Assembly: GCF_946479755.1 (NCBI RefSeq)
Contig: NZ_CAMLHC010000012.1
Span: 1-64,000 of the forward strand
Length of the DNA: 64,000 nt
Direction: 5' to 3'
DNA from: an uncultured Chitinophaga sp.
Lineage (GTDB): Bacteria; Bacteroidota; Bacteroidia; Chitinophagales; Chitinophagaceae
The position numbers and the translations under genes are program-made. The first letter of the stretch is position 1. Each line of letters begins with the position of its first letter. Of the stretch, positions 26,759-36,111 are shown in pieces. The notes under the pieces were generated by a model. It had not been told where the DNA came from. It ran no database searches and was given only the letters and a program-made list of their open reading frames with translations.

Positions 26759-29158
26759 ATGCAAAGACACATCAACAAAGTAGCCGTCCTCGGCTCGGGA
26801 GTAATGGGATCAAGAATTGCCTGCCACTTTGCAGGTATCGGCGTACAGGTTTTACTGCTGGATATAGCGCCGAAAGAGCTGAATGATGCTGAAAAGAAAA
26901 AGAACCTCTCCCTGGAGAGCCCCGCTGTGAAGAACCGGATTGTGAACGATGCGCTGCAAGCTGCCATAAAATCAAACCCTTCGCCGGTATATACCAAAGA
27001 TGTGATCAAACGCATCAAAACCGGCAACTTCACCGACGACATGAAACGGATAGCCGATGTGGACTGGATCATTGAAGTAGTCGTGGAAAACCTGGATATC
27101 AAAAAATCCGTGTTCGAACAGGTGGAGAAATTCCGCAAACCCGGTACCCTCATCACTTCCAATACCTCCGGTATCCCCATCCACCTGATGACGGACGGCC
27201 GCAGCGAAGACTTTCAGAAACATTTCTGCGGTACCCACTTCTTTAACCCGCCACGCTACCTGCGCCTGCTCGAAATTATACCCACGCCGCATACAGACCC
27301 CGCTGTGATCGATTTCCTGATGCACTACGGTGACCTGTACCTCGGCAAAACCACCGTGCTCTGTAAAGACACGCCGGCATTCATCGCCAACAGGGTAGGG
27401 GTATATTCCATCATGGCCATCTTCCATATCATGCAGGAAATGGGACTGGGCATCGATGAAGTGGATGCACTGACCGGCCCGGTGATAGGCCGCCCCAAGT
27501 CAGCCACCTTCCGCACGGCAGACGTGGTAGGCATCGACACCCTCGTGAAAGTGGCCAAAGGCGTGAAGGAAAACTGCCCCAACGATGAAGAGGCAGCTAT
27601 CTTCGATATTCCCGCCTTCCTTCAGAAAGTAGTGGAAAACAACTGGTTGGGCGATAAAACAGGACAAGGCTTCTACAAGAAAACGAAAGGAGAAAGCGGT
27701 AAGGAAATTCTTACGCTCAACCTGCAAACGATGGAATACGGGCCTAAACAGAAACCCAAATTCGCCAGCATCGACGCCGCCAAACCGGTGGAAGACCTGA
27801 AACAACGTCTCCGCATGCTGGCAGCCGCCACAGATAAAGCCGGACAGTTCTACCAACAGTTCCACGCCCGCCTCTTCGCTTACGTGTCTCACCGCATCCC
27901 GGAAATAGCCGATGATATCTACAAAGTAGATGACGCCATGAAAGCCGGCTTCGGATGGGAGATAGGTCCCTTCGAAAGCTGGGACCTGCTGGGAGTGGAA
28001 GCGTCCGTGAAACTGATAGAAGAAAAAGGCCTCACCGTAGCACAATGGGTAAAAGACATGCTCGGCAAAGGCATCAAAAGCTTCTATAAAGCGGAAAACG
28101 GTAAAAAATTCTACTACGATATCGCTACCCAGGCGTATAAAACCGTACCGGGCGAAGGCGAATTCATCATACTGGAAAACTTCTCCAATAATATCGTCTG
28201 GAAAAACAGCGCCTGCAACCTGGTAGATATCGGCGACGGCGTGGTGTGTTTCGACTGGAAAACCAAGATGAACACCATCGGCGGTGAAGTGCTGGAAGGC
28301 CTCAATAAAGCGGTTGACCGCGCAGAGAAAGACTTCCGCGGCCTCGTGGTAGGCAACGAAGGAACCAATTTCTCCGCCGGCGCCAACGTAGGCATGATCT
28401 TCATGCTGGCCGCCGAACAGGAATACGATGAACTGGACATGGCGGTACGCCTTTTCCAGCGTTCCACTATGCGCCTGCGTTATTCTTCCATCCCGGTAGT
28501 AGTGGCCCCGCACGCGCTGACCCTCGGCGGCGGCTGCGAAATGGCGCTGCATGCCGATAAAGTGCAGGCGGCCGCAGAAACGTACATCGGCCTCGTGGAA
28601 CTGGGCGTAGGCCTTATCCCCGGTGGCGGCGGTACCAAAGAAATGACCCTCCGCGCCAGCCTCGAATTTAAAGAAGGCCGCATCGAGGAAGAACCACTGA
28701 AAGATTACTTCATGACCGTTGCCACCGCCAAAGTGGCCACCTCCGGTTTTGAAGGCTTCGATATGGGCGTGCTCCGTAAAGGACACGACGAGGTGACCAT
28801 GAACGCCTCCCGCCTGATTGCCGACGCCAAACGCAGCGTGATCGCGCTGGCAGACGAAGGTTATACCAAACCCGTGGAAAGGACCGACATCAAAGTGATG
28901 GGCCGCAGTGCCCTGGGCGCCTTGCTGGCCGGCGTATACGCCATGCGTTTTGGTAACTATATCTCCGATCACGATCAGAAAGTGGCCAACAAACTGGCGT
29001 ATGTGATGTGTGGCGGCGATCTGACAGAACCGTCTTTCGTGAGCGAACAATACCTGCTGGACCTGGAAAGGGAAGCCTTCCTGAGCCTCTGCGGTGAACG
29101 CAAAACACTGGAACGCCTGCAAAGTGTGATCAAAACAGGTAAACCAGTACGTAATTGA
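26759..29158 (+). CDS. fadN: 3-hydroxyacyl-CoA dehydrogenase/enoyl-CoA hydratase (FadN-type)
   Basis: A 799-residue bifunctional beta-oxidation protein with the order dehydrogenase first, hydratase last, as in B. subtilis FadN and unlike FadB. The NAD-binding loop VLGSGVMGSRIA (about 9-20) starts the dehydrogenase part, with FCGTHFFNPPRYL as the conserved HFFNP segment. The C-terminal crotonase fold includes GANVGMIFMLA and LTLGGGCEMALHAD. It would oxidise 3-hydroxyacyl-CoA and hydrate enoyl-CoA. The usual partner thiolase and acyl-CoA dehydrogenase genes are not adjacent. The gene is read as a single unit. Confidence 0.9.
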   Translation: MQRHINKVAVLGSGVMGSRIACHFAGIGVQVLLLDIAPKELNDAEKKKNLSLESPAVKNRIVNDALQAAIKSNPSPVYTKDVIKRIKTGNFTDDMKRIADVDWIIEVVVENLDIKKSVFEQVEKFRKPGTLITSNTSGIPIHLMTDGRSEDFQKHFCGTHFFNPPRYLRLLEIIPTPHTDPAVIDFLMHYGDLYLGKTTVLCKDTPAFIANRVGVYSIMAIFHIMQEMGLGIDEVDALTGPVIGRPKSATFRTADVVGIDTLVKVAKGVKENCPNDEEAAIFDIPAFLQKVVENNWLGDKTGQGFYKKTKGESGKEILTLNLQTMEYGPKQKPKFASIDAAKPVEDLKQRLRMLAAATDKAGQFYQQFHARLFAYVSHRIPEIADDIYKVDDAMKAGFGWEIGPFESWDLLGVEASVKLIEEKGLTVAQWVKDMLGKGIKSFYKAENGKKFYYDIATQAYKTVPGEGEFIILENFSNNIVWKNSACNLVDIGDGVVCFDWKTKMNTIGGEVLEGLNKAVDRAEKDFRGLVVGNEGTNFSAGANVGMIFMLAAEQEYDELDMAVRLFQRSTMRLRYSSIPVVVAPHALTLGGGCEMALHADKVQAAAETYIGLVELGVGLIPGGGGTKEMTLRASLEFKEGRIEEEPLKDYFMTVATAKVATSGFEGFDMGVLRKGHDEVTMNASRLIADAKRSVIALADEGYTKPVERTDIKVMGRSALGALLAGVYAMRFGNYISDHDQKVANKLAYVMCGGDLTEPSFVSEQYLLDLEREAFLSLCGERKTLERLQSVIKTGKPVRN

Positions 29159-29268
29159 TAATTCCCGTCTTATCAACATAAAGGGAAATACAGGGGAGAT
29201 TTCGCCATAAGATCTTTCACTGTGTTTCCCTTTTCTTTTTTCATCATGTTAAAACACCAAAGCCAGCT

Positions 29269-30162
29269 GTGTCTATCCTCTCCATACAAAATATTTCCAA
29301 GAAATTCGGCGCCGTACAGGCTTTGTCCGGCGTGTCGTTCGACGTGCCGCAAGGGGCCGTCTACGGTGTCCTCGGCCCGAACGGAAGTGGTAAAACCACC
29401 CTGCTGGGCATTGTGACCGATGTCCTGAAAGCCGACACGGGCAGCTTTACCCTGTTCGATCAGCCTGCCGCTGCCCGCCAGCGCCGGCAGATAGGGACTT
29501 TGCTGGAGACGCCCAACTTTTACCATTATCTCAGCGGGTACCGTAACCTCGAGATAGCCGCCGCCATCAAACAACGGGACAAAAAAGACATCGGCCGGGT
29601 ACTGGAAGTATGTGGCCTCGCCACCCGGCAACATGCCGCTTTCAAAACCTATTCCCTCGGGATGAAACAACGGCTCGCCATCGCCGCGGTGCTGCTGGGC
29701 GATCCGGAAGTGCTGATACTGGATGAACCTACCAACGGACTGGACCCCGCCGGTATTGCGGAAGTAAGGGAACTGGTGCGCCACCTGGCCGGCGCCGGTA
29801 AAACCATTATCCTCGCCAGCCACCTCCTCGATGAAGTGGAGAAAGTATGTACCCATGTGGCCATCCTGCGCAACGGCAGGCTGCTGCGCTCCGGCAGCGT
29901 AGACGTGGTGATCAGCCGGCATGACTACCTGGAGCTGGCCGCTGCGGATAACGAAGCCCTCAAAACAGCGCTGCTGGCCTATCCGGGCTGCACCGGCGTG
30001 CAGGTGAACGGCAGCGTGGTGACGGCCGTATTTAACGCGCCGCCGGAACCGGCGCAGGTCAACAGCCATCTGGCGCAGCAGGGCATCTGGCTGCAACACC
30101 TGCAACTCCGCAAAAAGAGCCTCGAAAAAGCATTCCTGGAAATAACCAACGATCCCGCATGA
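29269..30162 (+). CDS. ABC transporter ATP-binding protein
   Basis: A 297-residue ABC ATPase with a GTG start at 29269 (no earlier in-frame ATG fits). Walker A is GPNGSGKTTLL (about 36-46), the signature YSLGMKQRLAIAA (about 129-141), Walker B LILDEPTNGLDPAG and the His switch ASHLLDE. A C-terminal tail of about 90 residues is less conserved. It overlaps the permease gene by 4 bp (ATGA), so translation is coupled. The pair is a typical ABC-2 exporter of unknown substrate, possibly a lantibiotic-immunity or stress exporter by family. Confidence 0.92.
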   Translation: MSILSIQNISKKFGAVQALSGVSFDVPQGAVYGVLGPNGSGKTTLLGIVTDVLKADTGSFTLFDQPAAARQRRQIGTLLETPNFYHYLSGYRNLEIAAAIKQRDKKDIGRVLEVCGLATRQHAAFKTYSLGMKQRLAIAAVLLGDPEVLILDEPTNGLDPAGIAEVRELVRHLAGAGKTIILASHLLDEVEKVCTHVAILRNGRLLRSGSVDVVISRHDYLELAAADNEALKTALLAYPGCTGVQVNGSVVTAVFNAPPEPAQVNSHLAQQGIWLQHLQLRKKSLEKAFLEITNDPA

Positions 30163-30944
30163 AACAACTACTCTATACCGAATGGCTGAAAGTAAAGAAC
30201 TACCGCACTTTCTGGATAATGCTGCTGGTGGCGGTCGTTATGATACCGGCGGGCAACTATGTGCCGGCACAGGTCATGGCCAGCCGCGACCTGGAACAGG
30301 CAGCCAAAATGCTGGGCCAGTCCCCCTTCGGGTTCCCGGTCGTATGGCAAACAGTGGCCAACATCAGCAGTTACATGACAGCACTGCTCGGACTGATGCT
30401 GATCATCCTGGTCACCAATGAATATACTTTCCGTACCAACCGGCAAAACATCATCGATGGGTGGGAACGCCGGCAGTTTGTGTACGCTAAACTCATATGG
30501 GTAGTGCTTTTGTCGCTGGCAGCGTTGCTGACGGCCGTGCTCACCGCCTTTGTATGCGGACTGGTGTACGGCAGTAACAGCTTCAGCCTGGAAGGCTTCA
30601 GCTACATGTGGTATTACTGGCTGCAGGTAGTGCTGGAGCTCTGTCTTGCCTTGCTGGTGGCGGTACTGGTAAAAAGGGCCGGCTTCGCCATGGCTATCTT
30701 CCTGGGATATATCATGATGCTGGAACAAACGCTGGTACTACTGGTGAAAAGATACGCAGGCCCCGTTGGCGAGCTGTTGCCCCTGCAAACCGGCGACGAG
30801 CTGCTGCCTTTTCCGCTGGTAGGAAAAATGGTGGAAAGCATGTCAGAGCGGTATGATGACAGCGTTTACCTGGTCTTCCTGCTGGGCTATATTGTGCTGA
30901 TCATCTGCCTGGTTTTCAGGAAAGTATTAAAGTCGGATTTGTAA
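30159..30944 (+). CDS. ABC-2 type permease
   Basis: A 261-residue integral membrane protein with about six hydrophobic helices, as in ABC-2 permeases: the first from about residue 18, further ones near 75-95, 105-130, 145-165, 175-195 and 235-255. The extracytoplasmic loop after the first helix has about 40 residues. It overlaps the preceding ATPase gene by 4 bp and would form an exporter with it. The downstream 85 bp hold a TAAATTTG box (30997-31004) that may start the surE unit. Confidence 0.88.
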   Translation: MKQLLYTEWLKVKNYRTFWIMLLVAVVMIPAGNYVPAQVMASRDLEQAAKMLGQSPFGFPVVWQTVANISSYMTALLGLMLIILVTNEYTFRTNRQNIIDGWERRQFVYAKLIWVVLLSLAALLTAVLTAFVCGLVYGSNSFSLEGFSYMWYYWLQVVLELCLALLVAVLVKRAGFAMAIFLGYIMMLEQTLVLLVKRYAGPVGELLPLQTGDELLPFPLVGKMVESMSERYDDSVYLVFLLGYIVLIICLVFRKVLKSDL

Positions 30945-31029
30945 AAAAAGCTATATATTTCACATTCTTTTAAAGCGAAATGTTTGCGAGAGAGCGTAAA
31001 TTTGTTGAGCAAAGCAAAAAACGTGAAAT

Positions 31030-31806
31030 ATGGAAAAACAGGAGCGCATCATATTAGTGACGAATGACGACGGTATAACGGCGCCGGGCATACGGGCTTT
31101 GATTGAGGCCGTGCGGCCGTTGGGCAAGGTAGTGGTAGTGGCGCCGGACAGTCCGCAGTCGGGCATGGGGCACGCGATCACCATTGGTGTACCTTTGCGG
31201 TTGAACCAGGTAGATATTTTTGAAGATATAGAAGCATGGCAATGCTCCGGTACCCCGGTGGATTGTGTGAAACTGGCGAGAGATAAGATACTGCACCGTA
31301 AACCGGACATCTGTGTAAGCGGTATCAATCACGGTGCCAACCATTCTATCAACGTAATTTATTCCGGTACCATGTCAGCAGCCATGGAAGCGGCTATAGA
31401 AGGTATTCCTTCTGCAGGCTTTTCCTTCCTGGAGTACAGCTATGATGCTGACTTCTCGCTGCCCGCCAGCGTGGCCCGCGAGGTAACGGAGCGTATGCTC
31501 CGTTCCGATCTGCCCGCCGGAAGCCTGTTCAACGTGAATATACCGGTAGTAGATAAAAAGGATTTTAAAGGACTGCGCCTTTGCCGCCAGGCAGATGCCA
31601 AATGGGTAGAGGAGTTCGACGAACGCCGCGATCCCCACGGTAAAAAATACTACTGGCTCACCGGCGAGTTCAAAAACAGGGACGTGGGAGAAGATACGGA
31701 CGTATGGGCGCTGGAAAACAACTATGCCTCTGTAGTACCGGTGCAGTTTGACCTGACCAACTACAAGCTGAAGAAACAGCTGGAAGAATCCTGGAAGGAT
31801 CTCTAA
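31030..31806 (+). CDS. surE: 5'/3'-nucleotidase SurE
   Basis: A 258-residue survival protein E that hydrolyses nucleoside 5' and 3' phosphates and short polyphosphates. The metal-binding TNDDG motif (about 11-15) is in VTNDDGITAPGI, followed by VVVAPDSPQSGMGHAI, GTPVDCVKLA and SGINHGANHSINVIYSGTMSAAMEAAI, all SurE hallmarks. Gene order surE, small membrane protein, lpxB suggests an operon and recurs in Bacteroidota as far as I recall. A -7-like box lies 26 bp upstream without a good -33 box. Confidence 0.96.
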   Translation: MEKQERIILVTNDDGITAPGIRALIEAVRPLGKVVVVAPDSPQSGMGHAITIGVPLRLNQVDIFEDIEAWQCSGTPVDCVKLARDKILHRKPDICVSGINHGANHSINVIYSGTMSAAMEAAIEGIPSAGFSFLEYSYDADFSLPASVAREVTERMLRSDLPAGSLFNVNIPVVDKKDFKGLRLCRQADAKWVEEFDERRDPHGKKYYWLTGEFKNRDVGEDTDVWALENNYASVVPVQFDLTNYKLKKQLEESWKDL

Positions 31807-31839
31807 GAACCAAGGCACTATTGCCACTATTATAACCTT

Positions 31840-32142
31840 ATGTTGAAAAAAGACAATCTTTCGTTAGGAATTGTACTGGGGCTGATAACTCCGCTGGTAG
31901 CATTTTTCCTTTATTATTTTTTCCTCATCAGACCCCATAACAACATAGGGCTGGGACAGTTTTTCAGTATCCTGAAAGACAACCGGCAAATGCTTCCCAA
32001 AATTGTGAGTATCTGCCTGTTGCTCAACGGACTCGTCTTTTTTCTGTATACCAGGACCCGGAAAGATATTACCGCCAAGGGGATCTTCCTGGTGACAATG
32101 CTGTATGCTATTGTCATCCTGTTACTTAAACTGATCAGATAA
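31840..32142 (+). CDS. Small membrane protein between surE and lpxB
   Basis: A 100-residue protein with three predicted membrane helices (about 8-29, 53-71 and 77-97) and short charged loops (RPHNNIG and TRTRKDITAKG). I do not recognise a family. It lies 33 bp after surE and 18 bp before lpxB in the same direction, so it is probably part of that operon. A role in the inner membrane near lipid A synthesis is possible but is only an inference from position. Confidence 0.7.
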   Translation: MLKKDNLSLGIVLGLITPLVAFFLYYFFLIRPHNNIGLGQFFSILKDNRQMLPKIVSICLLLNGLVFFLYTRTRKDITAKGIFLVTMLYAIVILLLKLIR

Positions 32143-32160
32143 TTTTTAATAAACACCAGA

Positions 32161-33264
32161 TTGAAATATTACATTATAGCAGGAGAGGCATCAGGTGATT
32201 TGCATGGCAGTAACCTGGTGAAGCAGATGAAGCAGCTGGACACGGCAGCGGATATACGGGGATGGGGAGGCGATATGATGGAGGCCGCCGGCGTGAACGT
32301 GGTAAAACATTACCGGGAGTTGGCTTTTATGGGTTTTGTGGAAGTGATCATGAACCTCCGCACGATCCTGCGTAATATGGAGACCTGTAAAAAAGATATC
32401 GCGGCGTTTAAGCCCGATGTGCTGGTGCTGGTAGACTATCCCGGCTTTAACATGCGTATTGCCGAATGGGCCAAACAGCAGGGGATTAAAATCGTGTATT
32501 ATATCTCTCCGCAGGTATGGGCCTGGAAAGAAAACCGTGTAAAGAAGCTCAAACGCGATGTGGACAAGATGTTGTGCATTCTGCCCTTTGAGCAGGATTT
32601 TTACCATAAATGGAATTACGAAACGGAATACGTAGGCCACCCGCTGGTGGAGGTGATCAAGGCGGCCAAAGAAGAACCGGCCGACGCACCGCTGGCTGAC
32701 AAACCTATTATCGCCGTGCTGCCGGGCAGCCGCAAACAGGAAGTCAGCGTGAAACTGCCGATCATGCTCACCATGGCCAAACATTTCCCGGAATACCAGT
32801 TTGTGGTGGCGCAGGCGCCCAGCCTCGACGACCATTTCCTGGAGAGCCTCACCGGACAGCACCCCAATGTGTCTATGGTGAAAGGTAAAACCTATAAGCT
32901 GCTGCGCCAGGCCGAGGCAGCTCTCGTTACCTCAGGCACCGCCACCCTGGAAACAGCCCTTTTTGGCGTGCCGGAAGTTGTATGCTACAAAGGCAATCCT
33001 ATCTCTTATTTCTTTGCTAAAAGACTGATCAAGGTAAAATACATCTCGCTGGTGAACCTGATCATGGACCGGCTGGTAGTAAAAGAGCTGATCCAGCACG
33101 ACCTCACAGAAGAAAATCTGCTGAAAGAACTGACCAGCCTGCTGAAAGACGATAAAGCCCGCCGGCAACTGAAAGCCGACTATGCAGAACTGTGGCATAA
33201 ACTCGGTGAAAGGGACGCCAGCAGAAGAGCGGCGGAAGTAATCGTTAACTACGCTAAGAATTAA
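32161..33264 (+). CDS. lpxB: Lipid-A-disaccharide synthase
   Basis: A 367-residue GT19 glycosyltransferase that joins UDP-2,3-diacylglucosamine to lipid X to form the lipid A disaccharide. The N-terminus YYIIAGEASGDLHGSNL (residues 3-19) is the family signature. VWAWKENRVKKLKRDVDKML, YVGHPLVEVI, VLPGSRKQEV and LVTSGTATLETALFG follow in the expected order. The start is TTG at 32161, directly before the GEASGD segment. It ends the surE operon and is 13 bp from the convergent DUF6728 gene. Confidence 0.96.
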   Translation: MKYYIIAGEASGDLHGSNLVKQMKQLDTAADIRGWGGDMMEAAGVNVVKHYRELAFMGFVEVIMNLRTILRNMETCKKDIAAFKPDVLVLVDYPGFNMRIAEWAKQQGIKIVYYISPQVWAWKENRVKKLKRDVDKMLCILPFEQDFYHKWNYETEYVGHPLVEVIKAAKEEPADAPLADKPIIAVLPGSRKQEVSVKLPIMLTMAKHFPEYQFVVAQAPSLDDHFLESLTGQHPNVSMVKGKTYKLLRQAEAALVTSGTATLETALFGVPEVVCYKGNPISYFFAKRLIKVKYISLVNLIMDRLVVKELIQHDLTEENLLKELTSLLKDDKARRQLKADYAELWHKLGERDASRRAAEVIVNYAKN

Positions 33265-33277
33265 TGACGTAACTGAT

Positions 33278-33448
33278 TTAGTGCTTTCTTATTAGCCTGA
33301 CAATCAATACAATCAGTGCAATCAGAAAAACGATGATCGAGATACGGTTCATACCGTGCATCATCGCTACATAACGTGTTTTAGGCGCGTTAGGGTCCCC
33401 TTTGCCAATATAGAAGTATCTTAATATTTGTTGCCAGAAACGTTTCAT
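33278..33448 (-). CDS. DUF6728-like small membrane protein
   Basis: A 56-residue protein from ATG 33448 (MKRFWQQILRYFYIGKG), with one C-terminal membrane helix (about 35-53) and the segment GDPNAPKTRYVAMMHGMNR. This matches my memory of DUF6728, a small family widespread in Bacteroidota and of unknown role. An earlier ATG at 33499 would overlap the divergent beta-mannosidase promoter region and looks less likely. It is convergent with lpxB. Confidence 0.7.
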   Translation of the reverse strand: MKRFWQQILRYFYIGKGDPNAPKTRYVAMMHGMNRISIIVFLIALIVLIVRLIRKH

Positions 33449-33502
33449 CTGCCAAAGATCGTAAATCAATGTTATTTTTGAAGCTGGCTGAAATATCAAG
33501 AT

Positions 33503-36109
33503 ATGAAATACACGAGATGGGGTCGATGGCTGGTATCGATCTTTTTTTTAACCTGTTTTACTAAATCGATTTACGCAGCGGGAACCGTGACGGACACGCT
33601 GGTTACCGGATGGGAATTCTCCCGCGCGGACGAAGGCGTATGGCGTCCGGCCACCGTGCCCGGCACCGTACATACCGATCTGCTGGCACTGCAACTGATA
33701 CCGGACCCGTTTGTGGGCACCAACGAAAAAGCGGTGCAGTGGGTGGACAAAAAGGACTGGGAGTACCGGAAAAAATGGAAGCTGTCTGCCGCCGATCTGC
33801 AATATGACGTAGTGGAACTGGACTTCAAAGGACTGGACACTTATGCGTCTGTATATGTGAACGGCCAGCTGGTGCTGCAATCCGCGAATATGTTCGTGGA
33901 ACAGGTTGTCAACGTGAAACGCTGGCTGCGCGAAGGTGACAACGAAGTGCGGGTCCACTTCGACAGCCCCATCAAACATGACATGCCGCAGTTCCTGAAA
34001 GACCAGGTAATCTATCCCGCCGGTAACGACGCAAGTGATATTCCCCTGAGCATCTATGCCCGTAAGGCGCCCTACCACTATGGTTGGGACTGGGGCCCGC
34101 GCCTCGTCACCGCCGGTATCTGGAAACCGGTGCTGCTGAAAAAATGGAATAAGGCCGTGATCCGTGACGTGTGGTGGCAACAGCAGCAACTGACGGCAGC
34201 CAGCGCAACGCTCAACGCCGTGGCGACTGTAGAAGCGGTGACGCCCGGTACTTACAACCTCCGGCTGATGACGGAACGTGAAGGTTTTAGAAAGGTTGTT
34301 ACCACTAAAGCGGTCCTGAAACAGGGCAGCAATACCATACAGGTGCCGGTGCAAATCCGCCAGCCGCAGCTGTGGTGGCCGGCAGGAATGGGAGCGCCTA
34401 ACTGCTACGTGGTGACTGCCGAATTGCTGGATAGTACTGTTTCAATTGATAAAGACGTACGATGGGTAGGATTACGAACCATTGAAGTGGTGAATAAACC
34501 AGATAGCCTTGGGGAGAGTTTTTATGTGAAAGTCAATGGGCGTCCGGTTTTCATGAAAGGAGCCAACTATATCCCGCAGGACAATTTCCTGCCAAGGGTT
34601 ACTCCATCTGCCTATAAAAAACTGTTCGATGATATGCGTGCCAGCCATTTCAACATGGTCCGCGTATGGGGTGGCGGTATTTATGAAGACGATCATTTTT
34701 ATGACCTGGCGGACATGTACGGTATCCTCGTATGGCAGGACTTTATGTTTGCCTGTACGTTATACCCGTCAGATACGGCTTTCCTGGCCAACGTGAAAGC
34801 AGAAGCGGAATACAATATCAGAAGATTGCGTCGTCACCCGTCGCTGGCGCTGTGGTGCGGCAACAACGAAGTGGCAGTGGCGATTAAAAACTGGGGCTGG
34901 CAGAGTGGTTATGCCTATACAGATGCGCAGTGGAGCCAGTTGCAGCAAGGATATGACCAGTTGTTCAAAACCTTGCTGCCGGCGGCGGTAAAGGAAAATG
35001 ACCCCGGCCGTTTTTATTTTCATTCTTCCCCCATCAGCAACTGGGGCAGGAAAGAAGATTTTACCAAAGGAGATAACCACTACTGGGGCGTATGGCATGG
35101 GATGGAATGGTTTGAAGCGTACAATACGCACATTCCGCGGTTTATGAGTGAATACGGTTTTCAGTCCTTTCCTGAAATGGCCACCATCGATAGTTTTGCC
35201 ACTAAAGCGGATTATGATATCTATTCCGGCGTGATGCAGTCGCACCAGAAGAGCCCCGCCAAAGGCAATACGGCTATCCGTACCTATATGCTGCACTACT
35301 ACCAGGCGCCGAAAGATTTTCCATCTTTTGTGTACCTGAGCCAGGTGCTCCAGGCAGAAGGAATGAAAACAGCCATAGAAGCACATCGCAGGGCTATGCC
35401 GTATTGCATGGGTACGTTGTACTGGCAGCTGAATGACTGTTGGCCCGGGCCGTCCTGGTCGGGGCGTGATTACTACGGCCGCTGGAAGGCGCTGCAGTAC
35501 TACGTAAAAGACGCCTTTACCCCGCTACTGCTTTCTGGTATTGTTGAAGACAAACAGCTGCACCTGTGGGCCGTGTCCGATGAAACCCGCAACAGGAAGG
35601 CGGATGTGGAGCTGACGGTGATGGGTCTTGCAGGGAATCCTGTCTGGAAAAAAACATTGCCTGTAGATATTGCAGCCAATGCCAGCCGGAAAATTTTTAG
35701 TGTGGACACGGCAGCTATCCTGAAAGGGAGGAATCCTGCTGAGGTAATATGCTATGCACAACTGCGAATTGACAATAAGATTGTCAAACGTAATATCATT
35801 TATTTTGCTCCGGCGAAGGAAATGCCGTTGGAGAAACCGGGTATTACCACTACGATTGAGAAAAAACTGTACGTGGACCCGCCGTCAGTGCACCGGGACA
35901 GGATGTTGCTGACTATCCGCACGGACAAACTCGCCAGGAATGTTTATTTACAGCTGAACAATGTGGCCCCGGATGAGCGTTTTGAAGAGAACTACTTCGA
36001 TCTGTTGCCTGGCGAAACCCGGACTATCTGGCTACACACCAGGCGCTCTCCGGAGGAGATCAAAGCGGCACTGACAATTACCTCTTTGGTAGATACTTAT
36101 AAAAATTGA
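33503..36109 (+). CDS. Beta-mannosidase (GH2)
   Basis: An 868-residue exported glycoside hydrolase of family 2. Signal peptide about 1-25 (ends YAAG). The N-terminal sandwich domain leads to the TIM barrel with FNMVRVWGGGIYEDDHFYDLAD, the acid/base Glu in WCGNNEVAVA (about 455) and the nucleophile Glu in MSEYGFQSF (about 550). The order and the WGGGIYE segment are typical of beta-mannosidases. It releases terminal beta-mannose. It stops 2 bp before the fucosidase gene, and both probably break down N-glycan-like or plant-wall oligosaccharides in the periplasm. Confidence 0.9.
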   Translation: MKYTRWGRWLVSIFFLTCFTKSIYAAGTVTDTLVTGWEFSRADEGVWRPATVPGTVHTDLLALQLIPDPFVGTNEKAVQWVDKKDWEYRKKWKLSAADLQYDVVELDFKGLDTYASVYVNGQLVLQSANMFVEQVVNVKRWLREGDNEVRVHFDSPIKHDMPQFLKDQVIYPAGNDASDIPLSIYARKAPYHYGWDWGPRLVTAGIWKPVLLKKWNKAVIRDVWWQQQQLTAASATLNAVATVEAVTPGTYNLRLMTEREGFRKVVTTKAVLKQGSNTIQVPVQIRQPQLWWPAGMGAPNCYVVTAELLDSTVSIDKDVRWVGLRTIEVVNKPDSLGESFYVKVNGRPVFMKGANYIPQDNFLPRVTPSAYKKLFDDMRASHFNMVRVWGGGIYEDDHFYDLADMYGILVWQDFMFACTLYPSDTAFLANVKAEAEYNIRRLRRHPSLALWCGNNEVAVAIKNWGWQSGYAYTDAQWSQLQQGYDQLFKTLLPAAVKENDPGRFYFHSSPISNWGRKEDFTKGDNHYWGVWHGMEWFEAYNTHIPRFMSEYGFQSFPEMATIDSFATKADYDIYSGVMQSHQKSPAKGNTAIRTYMLHYYQAPKDFPSFVYLSQVLQAEGMKTAIEAHRRAMPYCMGTLYWQLNDCWPGPSWSGRDYYGRWKALQYYVKDAFTPLLLSGIVEDKQLHLWAVSDETRNRKADVELTVMGLAGNPVWKKTLPVDIAANASRKIFSVDTAAILKGRNPAEVICYAQLRIDNKIVKRNIIYFAPAKEMPLEKPGITTTIEKKLYVDPPSVHRDRMLLTIRTDKLARNVYLQLNNVAPDERFEENYFDLLPGETRTIWLHTRRSPEEIKAALTITSLVDTYKN

Positions 36110-36111
36110 CT

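Noticed and set aside
27500..29179. 559-codon open frame antisense to the FadN-type gene
   Set aside because: Shadow of codon use in the real gene; translation is rich in His, Phe and Val as usual for such shadows.
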